From positions 1 to 45,264 of the forward strand of contig JAZONP010000221.1 in NCBI GenBank assembly GCA_045654565.1: 45,264 bases of DNA, read 5' to 3'. The notes beneath the pieces are model-generated. The model was not told the DNA's origin. It saw only the letters and a program-made list of their open reading frames with translations, and did no database searches. The translations under genes and the position numbers were made by a program. Positions 41,801-45,264 of the stretch are shown here, one piece after another; position 1 is the first letter of the stretch; each line of letters begins with the position of its first letter. The DNA is from UBA1189 sp045654565. Lineage in GTDB: Bacteria > Bacteroidota > Bacteroidia > Bacteroidales > Bacteroidaceae.

Positions 41801-43878
41801 CAGCCGTCGGTAGACGATACGTTCTTTGTCCATGTAGATGCACCATTGGCAAACTGGTCAAGGCCCAATGTAAGTGTCAGCAATGAGGGATCGGGCATCT
41901 CGTCAGGCTCGCTTGTTACGAGAGATACCATGTATTGGCAGCCAGCATCGCTGCGGTCTGTACCTGTTTCACCTGCGCTCCAGTTATATACCTTCTCGTT
42001 TTGTGTCTGGTTGAGCTGCACGGTACCACTGCTGATGATGAAGAGACCAGGCGTGTTGCAATAGCTGAGTGTCCATCCCTTCTCGGGCTGTTTGGTCGAT
42101 GTGGAGATCTGAGTGTCGTAACTTGCTGTAGGTGCGAGGTAGGAACCGTCGTGACGGTTGATGATGTCGAGGCTCTTATCAGTGCGAGCCACGAACTTCC
42201 ACATCGAGGTAGGGTAGTTGTTTACTGCTACACCTGTCGCACCAGCGCCAGCACCATTGCTGGTGAGGTATTTGCTACCGCGGCCAGGGGTATAGAGCTG
42301 GTACCACACATCGGTAGTAGTGCTGTAGGTAGGCTGATTGATCTTGGGTAGTACTTCGTTCACTGCTGTGGTGAATGCTGTCGCGTTGGTGGCAATAGCA
42401 TCCATATCATTGTTCTTCAATGCAGTGTAGGCTGCCTCAATCTGTGTCTTTACTCCAGCAAGGTTGGCTGTGGTGTATTGACCTACGCCGTCACCCTCGG
42501 GGAGGAGTGATGCAGTAACAACCGCCTTACCCAAGGCTGTGCGGTTATCGAAGCGGGTAAAGAGTGCTTCAGCCTCAGCGTCGGTGATGGCTGTAACCTC
42601 GGCGGTGGGTTCCAAAGTTTTGATCTGCGCAGCAATCTTCTGCGCTACCTTCACGTAGCCACGTCCATAGAGGTAGTTGCCATTGAACAGCGCAGTGTTG
42701 GCCTTGCCGTCCTTTACAAGGTCTGTATAGATGTCGAGATAGTGTATCTTATCGGTACCATCCTCATCGGCATATTCCTTGAGCATGGTATTGAAAGCGG
42801 CTACTCTCCCGCTGTTCTTAGTCGCGTCATTGGTGGGCAGTATGCTGGTCAGCACGATTTCTGTAGTCGGAGAGAGTTGCTGTATCTTGGCAACAGCAGC
42901 TTTGTAGTTGGTGAGGATAGTTGTCAACTCGGTGTTTCCCAATACGTCAGAAGCTGCTATGTGGAGGTATACCTGTGCGGGGGTAGCACCATCGTGGAAG
43001 GTAGGCTCAATCAACTTGGTTGCATCGGCCAGTGAAGCACCGGGGAAGCCCCATCCTGTACCGCGACCCTTCACGCGGTCACTCTGGAGGAGTTCGTGCC
43101 ACTCGCCACCATGTACAGTGCCGTCACCGAGGATGAGGATGTCGGTGCTCTTTACGGGGAGTTTGCTGAATACGGTAGCACGCATACCGTGCGAGCCACC
43201 CAGTCCGCCATCCTTTTGAGCAGCATCGGTATATACTGACTTGGCATTCTCATCGCCTGTCACATAAGGTGCTATCTTGTCGCACCAAATTTTGTAGGCA
43301 TTGGCTGTGAGGTGGAGATTGTCGTATGACAAGCCATTGCTGTTATCAGCTACGCCCAAGAGGGCATCCCATAAATCAATATAAGTGATGTCCTTCTCTT
43401 CGCACAGCGCCTTGAGGGCTGTGTTAGTCGCCTGCTGCAGCGCCTTGTCGCGTTTGTTGCTGGGCAGGATGCTCTGGATGTAGAGTTGGGTCTCGGGTGA
43501 TACCTTCAGGAAGCGCTCCACCATCAATGTCACATTCTGGAGCACGTGCTCAGTGGTATTGATACCTGCGGTGCCGAGGTCATTGGTACCGATCATCATG
43601 AACACCTTCTTGGGCTTACCGGCTGCGATGGCCTCGATATTTTCGAGCGCCTCGTCGGTGACTGCGCCCGACACGCCGCGGTTCACCACGTTGGGGTCGC
43701 CAAAGGCTTCCCACCACTCATGCATATTGGTAATGCTATTTCCGATGAACACGATGTTCTCGTTAGTCACGGGCAGGGGTTTGAACGCATCGTAACGATG
43801 GTTACGGAACGGAAGATCTGCAAAGATCGCGGATGCTGTGAAGAGCAATGCCGCAAAGAATGTAGATACTCTTTTCAT
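38806..43878 (-). CDS. Multidomain SGNH esterase - GH33 sialidase fusion with C-terminal sorting-like tail
   Basis: The 1690-aa secreted protein has a signal peptide (VSTFFAALLFTASAIFA). SGNH domain 1 (about 40-205) is complete, with GNS (S48), GTND (97-100), and D186/H189 in DNLHL. SGNH domain 2 (about 245-430) reads GDGT at the serine position and lacks the DxxH block, so it is probably inactive. Next come a helical segment, a ricin-like module (WYQLYTPGRGSKYLTSNGAG), two beta-sandwich modules and a second ricin-like module. The GH33 sialidase (about 1286-1640) has YRIPSI, four or five Asp boxes (SEDNGKSW, STDGGLTW, SKDGGKSW, TSDDGATW, STDEGETF), LERNNGDLSISVR and the nucleophile Tyr in GSCYSATVVLPDG. 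The tail is YDLQGRQVENPNKGIYIVNG. Likely role: remove O-acetyl groups and release sialic acid from host glycans. Confidence 0.9.
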   Translation of the reverse strand: MKRVSTFFAALLFTASAIFADLPFRNHRYDAFKPLPVTNENIVFIGNSITNMHEWWEAFGDPNVVNRGVSGAVTDEALENIEAIAAGKPKKVFMMIGTNDLGTAGINTTEHVLQNVTLMVERFLKVSPETQLYIQSILPSNKRDKALQQATNTALKALCEEKDITYIDLWDALLGVADNSNGLSYDNLHLTANAYKIWCDKIAPYVTGDENAKSVYTDAAQKDGGLGGSHGMRATVFSKLPVKSTDILILGDGTVHGGEWHELLQSDRVKGRGTGWGFPGASLADATKLIEPTFHDGATPAQVYLHIAASDVLGNTELTTILTNYKAAVAKIQQLSPTTEIVLTSILPTNDATKNSGRVAAFNTMLKEYADEDGTDKIHYLDIYTDLVKDGKANTALFNGNYLYGRGYVKVAQKIAAQIKTLEPTAEVTAITDAEAEALFTRFDNRTALGKAVVTASLLPEGDGVGQYTTANLAGVKTQIEAAYTALKNNDMDAIATNATAFTTAVNEVLPKINQPTYSTTTDVWYQLYTPGRGSKYLTSNGAGAGATGVAVNNYPTSMWKFVARTDKSLDIINRHDGSYLAPTASYDTQISTSTKQPEKGWTLSYCNTPGLFIISSGTVQLNQTQNEKVYNWSAGETGTDRSDAGCQYMVSLVTSEPDEMPDPSLLTLTLGLDQFANGASTWTKNVSSTDGWYGKFVTGTTPVVTVESTNKSVNNMGWSSKRPWLQTGYSYTISVPTGYLIAGYELTTLEGGGFNGTYTYTTAKGTATSPTQTGTAQTIIVNGLSTNTITLKVGENTDGTKGIMITSLVIRYKTTGEETPAEFVYTVDKTNGNLYRGADANQSWNSAWKSNATPQLQFGCGANNMNWEGNTVQLMTGTSTNSTYTLSAPGGYVITEYSFTFANNNHTTGLSLTMDNGTEYTTKGTAQTVSANNLKTSSVAFTLAGSNGKGVLLTNFTVKVKEDKLENVVISSEGDEHWYYIVSASTKDYCKGKVMYYDSEAKRMRFGDRAFRAEYVWSFWEKDGKLAIKNYRGEYFGTPAGGTGGTTTFGVVNQPNHIYNISSAYGAFIIKDSGTELHAQQSGNSIVRWGAEAGGASLWKFDEVDVSNAAASLASTRVEQGKVTTGIGNVDQAIIRSTLRVSGLEGGVDFQGVKGAFAGTDKANVTNVKAYFATNDRELFIDAAKKMTWREENGEQFGETVTLAEDGTFTITGSKEMAPGNYYLWITYDIAENAKEGNLVDATITSYTIDGATVAESNGNPNFSATIFLSEGAVLMPMDKGTRYYRIPSITVTKDGKRLVTLTDDRKAHGSDLPSHCYLVAQYSEDNGKSWSEPVTVAGTAETGGDYGHGDASIVTNRDNGEIVGIMTSAGTYGHGFFAGTSEQPPRWKTITSTDGGLTWSTPVDHTDDLFGANCDNPNTKTWKSGFSGSGAALQKRDGTLVSSFVNREADNSQNFYFFMSKDGGKSWYVSGTSGTKSADEPKTLERNNGDLSISVRASGYNYHNVTSDDGATWKYPSQTRFTTGISGNACDGEYMVWCSTLEGNPWNIALQTLPNSGSRENVSIALSTDEGETFGAPKTICPRGSCYSATVVLPDGTLGVYYEENGIYDGFVMRFVRFSLDWASNGEYKFTEDAPFYPIKSTNPTMIEVETIDNGQQTTVIYDLQGRQVENPNKGIYIVNGRKVVMND

Positions 43879-43937
43879 GGTTGTCTTTTTTTTAAGTAGT
43901 TTAGTTAATGTTACTATTCTATCACAAAATCTCGGTA

Positions 43938-43945
43938 CAAAGTTA
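43938..43945 (-). promoter_or_regulatory. Probable -7 box of the sialidase gene
   Basis: The minus-strand sequence TAACTTTG matches TAnnTTTG about 60 bp upstream of the ATG. No TTTG is visible 19-21 bp upstream of it; the region there is ATAAACGCGCGCG. The gap 43879-44115 otherwise holds only this and the peptide's terminator. Confidence 0.5.
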
Positions 43946-44030
43946 ACATAACGCGCGCGTTTATTTCATTTCTTCGGGCTAAAAAAACGTTTACTTATGT
44001 TGTATAACATAATGTGGTGTGGCTTTTCGC

Positions 44031-44066
44031 AAAAAAGAGGATGCCTATCTCACGATGAGCATCCTC
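44031..44066 (-). terminator. Rho-independent terminator after the 50-aa peptide gene
   Basis: On the minus strand, GAGGATGC (44059-44066) pairs with GCATCCTC (44037-44044) across a 14-nt loop and is followed by a T6 tract (44031-44036). It separates the short peptide from the downstream sialidase gene, so the two have separate transcripts. Confidence 0.85.
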
Positions 44067-44115
44067 CCAACAATCAAACATTTTGAGAAAAAAGTTCTAT
44101 ATGCTTTTAAAGAAC

Positions 44116-44268
44116 TTACTTGTCATTGTCGTCGGCCCATAGGTTGCCCCATGTGCCACGACGGCGGTTGGTCCATGCATCACCCGCATCCACACTGCCA
44201 TTGCCAACGCCGATCTCGGGGTTGCTGGTTGCGAGCATCTGTTGTGTTTCTATTTCGAAGGCCTCCAT
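44116..44268 (-). CDS. 50-aa peptide with NRRR-G-WG-LWA motif (paralogue B)
   Basis: The peptide starts MEAFEIETQQMLATSNPEIG, continues VGNGSVDAGDAW and ends TNRRRGTWGNLWADDNDK. It shares an I-G-V-G motif, then T-N-R-R-R-(R)-G-x-W-G-x-L-W-A with the 60-aa peptide at 26672-26854. The start at 44266-44268 is the only in-frame ATG and no ribosome-binding site is evident. The paralogue's homology appears to run slightly further upstream, where this frame stays open without a start to the stop near 44323. The 5' end may therefore be damaged or the start non-standard. It has its own terminator, then the sialidase gene on the same strand. Confidence 0.65.
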   Translation of the reverse strand: MEAFEIETQQMLATSNPEIGVGNGSVDAGDAWTNRRRGTWGNLWADDNDK

Positions 44269-44293
44269 CTGCCGTACTGAAGTGTACGCACTT

Positions 44294-44317
44294 GTGCACG
44301 ATTTTGTGCACGATTTT
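44294..44317. repeat. Two tandem copies of a 12-bp sequence
   Basis: GTGCACGATTTT occurs twice head to tail (44294-44305, 44306-44317). GTGCAC is itself palindromic. It lies just upstream of the 50-aa peptide start on the minus strand. The rest of the gap 44318-44458 shows only AGCTCA/CGCTCA short repeats (44428-44468) that run into the HU-like gene. Confidence 0.75.
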
Positions 44318-44458
44318 ATGGGTTAACTGCCTTGATACTCAACGCGATAGAGACGAAGATGTGCATGGCGTGACATTGCATAAAAAATGAATATAAAAAG
44401 TTGAAAGATGCTCTCGTCAACTCTTAACGCTCATTACCCAAAGCTCATCGCTCATGGC

Positions 44459-45082
44459 TCAAAGCTCACCGATCCACTCGTACATCCTCCCCGAGATGTT
44501 GCTCTTACGTAGCTTGCCCTGTGCCATGAGACTCTTGATGCGGCGGTCGGCCGTGCTGATACTGCACTTGCACTCCGTGGCAAAGGTGCGCACCGTGATG
44601 TAGGGGTGCCGGGCGAAGTGCTTCTTCAAGGCCTCCAGCATGCGCTGTTCGCTGAGGGGGTGAGACACGATGCCGTCGCACTCGAAGGCGAGGTCGTTCA
44701 TCGCCTGGTTGAGGCGCTTCGAGGGGGCGAAGGTGATGCCCTTGGCCACGATGTCCTTGCTGGTGACACCTTCATGCGCACTCTTGCGCTGCCGTGTACC
44801 CACCTCGAGGGAGAGCGTGCCCAAGGTGCCCAGCTCCACGCGGTTGCCATCGCTCAGGGTGCGGATGATCTCCTCCTCCATAGCGGTCCACACGGCCAGT
44901 ACGTCGGCCACATGGGCAGTGCTGGCATGACTGATACTCTTGGCCAGATCGTGCAGAGTGCGCTTCTGGGGGTAGGCCACGGTGACGCGGATACCTTGCA
45001 GGTCGCCCGTCTCGGTGCCGTTGAGCAGGTGACGGCGTGTGGCGCGACACTTGATAGTGCTTCTTGATTTATCCTTTCCCAT
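44459..45082 (-). CDS. HU-like DNA-binding protein with C-terminal winged helix
   Basis: This is a 207-aa basic protein. Residues about 20-125 follow the Bacteroidota HU-like pattern: a helical start (RTLHDLAKSISHASTAHVADVLAVWTAMEEEI), then GNRVELGTLGTLSLEV with the strand-turn expected of HU, and a Lys/Arg-rich arm (RQRKSAHEGV). The C-terminal 65 residues (LEALKKHFARHPYITVRTFA, CSISTADRRIKSLMAQGKLR) look like a winged helix-turn-helix. The domain calls are by pattern only. HU-like proteins of this type are often found in accessory regions. The start is the ATG at 45080-45082, just after the T-rich sequence on the plus strand. Confidence 0.8.
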   Translation of the reverse strand: MGKDKSRSTIKCRATRRHLLNGTETGDLQGIRVTVAYPQKRTLHDLAKSISHASTAHVADVLAVWTAMEEEIIRTLSDGNRVELGTLGTLSLEVGTRQRKSAHEGVTSKDIVAKGITFAPSKRLNQAMNDLAFECDGIVSHPLSEQRMLEALKKHFARHPYITVRTFATECKCSISTADRRIKSLMAQGKLRKSNISGRMYEWIGEL

Positions 45083-45137
45083 TTTTTTGATTTTTGTTAT
45101 GTTGATGATAATTAAAGGGTTAAGCAGGGCAGACGCA

Positions 45138-45264
45138 TCAGAAATTCCACTCTTCGTCCAGCATCTGCGCCAGGACTTTATTGTCCCATCCTGCCGCCTT
45201 TCTTTTAGCCTTGAGACTTCCCTTTTTTGAGGAATTCTTCACCACCATCAAGGCTATCTTGTTC
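45138..45264 (-). CDS. Partial open frame running off the right edge
   Basis: The minus-strand frame is open from the window edge to a TGA at 45138-45140. The visible 41 residues end in KAAGWDNKVLAQMLDEEWNF and include a Lys-rich stretch (VVKNSSKKGSLKAKRK). I do not recognise a family. It precedes the HU-like gene by about 55 bp on the same strand and would be its upstream neighbour if real. Confidence 0.4.
   Translation of the reverse strand, partial: NKIALMVVKNSSKKGSLKAKRKAAGWDNKVLAQMLDEEWNF

Overview
The window looks like a chromosomal segment of a Bacteroidales bacterium, most probably Prevotella, Alloprevotella or a close relative. Four things point there. Several genes carry the Bacteroidota promoter signature (TTTG about 19-20 bp upstream of TAnnTTTG). 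The housekeeping gene orders are typical of the phylum (hemD-rnpA-yidD-tatD; porX-tsaE; ftsX-DUF3098-uppP-truB-queA-folK). The type IX secretion (T9SS) regulator PorX and a small Bacteroidota histone-like protein are present. Several large secreted proteins end in a Prevotella-style C-terminal sorting-like tail (YDL.GR.V...GIYI.NG.KV). I saw no tRNA, rRNA, CRISPR array, transposase or phage gene. Species-level placement cannot be made from sequence reading alone.

Layout. 1-1.8 kb: 3' end of a secreted surface protein with a duplicated domain. 2.0-3.6 kb: a membrane protein of unknown function whose N-terminus resembles the ribosomal L7/L12 C-terminal fold. 3.6-5.7 kb (minus): polyprenyl diphosphate synthase, Fur-family regulator and rubrerythrin, probably one operon. 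5.7-6.3 kb: an intergenic region holding three consecutive small palindromes and four related promoter-like sequences. 6.3-11.9 kb (plus): tig, clpP-clpX, ahcY and a LOG-family gene. 11.9-16.9 kb (plus): a DUF4271-type membrane protein, hemD, rnpA, yidD, a TatD-family gene, porX and tsaE. 17.0-21.4 kb (plus): ftsX, DUF3098, uppP, truB, queA and folK, tightly packed. 21.4-26.4 kb (minus): histone-like protein, a 1016-aa TonB-receptor-like outer-membrane protein, a ROK sugar kinase and a small beta-barrel protein.

26.6-45.3 kb (minus) is the more accessory part. It holds a calcineurin-like phosphoesterase, a 1540-aa modular binding protein and a 60-aa peptide in one apparent operon. After a repeat-rich 670-bp spacer come lptB, an M6-type secreted metalloprotease and polA, tightly coupled. 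A 1690-aa protein combining SGNH esterase and GH33 sialidase modules follows, then a second 50-aa peptide related to the first, an HU-like/winged-helix protein and a partial gene at the edge.

The most interesting elements are these. (i) Two paralogous short peptides with a conserved NRRR-G-WG-LWA C-terminal motif, each beside a giant surface protein. (ii) The esterase-sialidase fusion, which has one intact and one apparently dead SGNH module. (iii) The metalloprotease gene coupled by an ATGA overlap to essential lptB and lying 9 bp from polA. (iv) The 33.0-33.4 kb spacer, with two unrelated 22-bp-period tandem arrays followed by a 23-bp inverted repeat made of TAAGCG-like hexamers. Together the region couples surface glycan harvesting (sialidase, protease, binding proteins, sugar kinase, outer-membrane receptor) to a core chromosome that carries a T9SS regulator.
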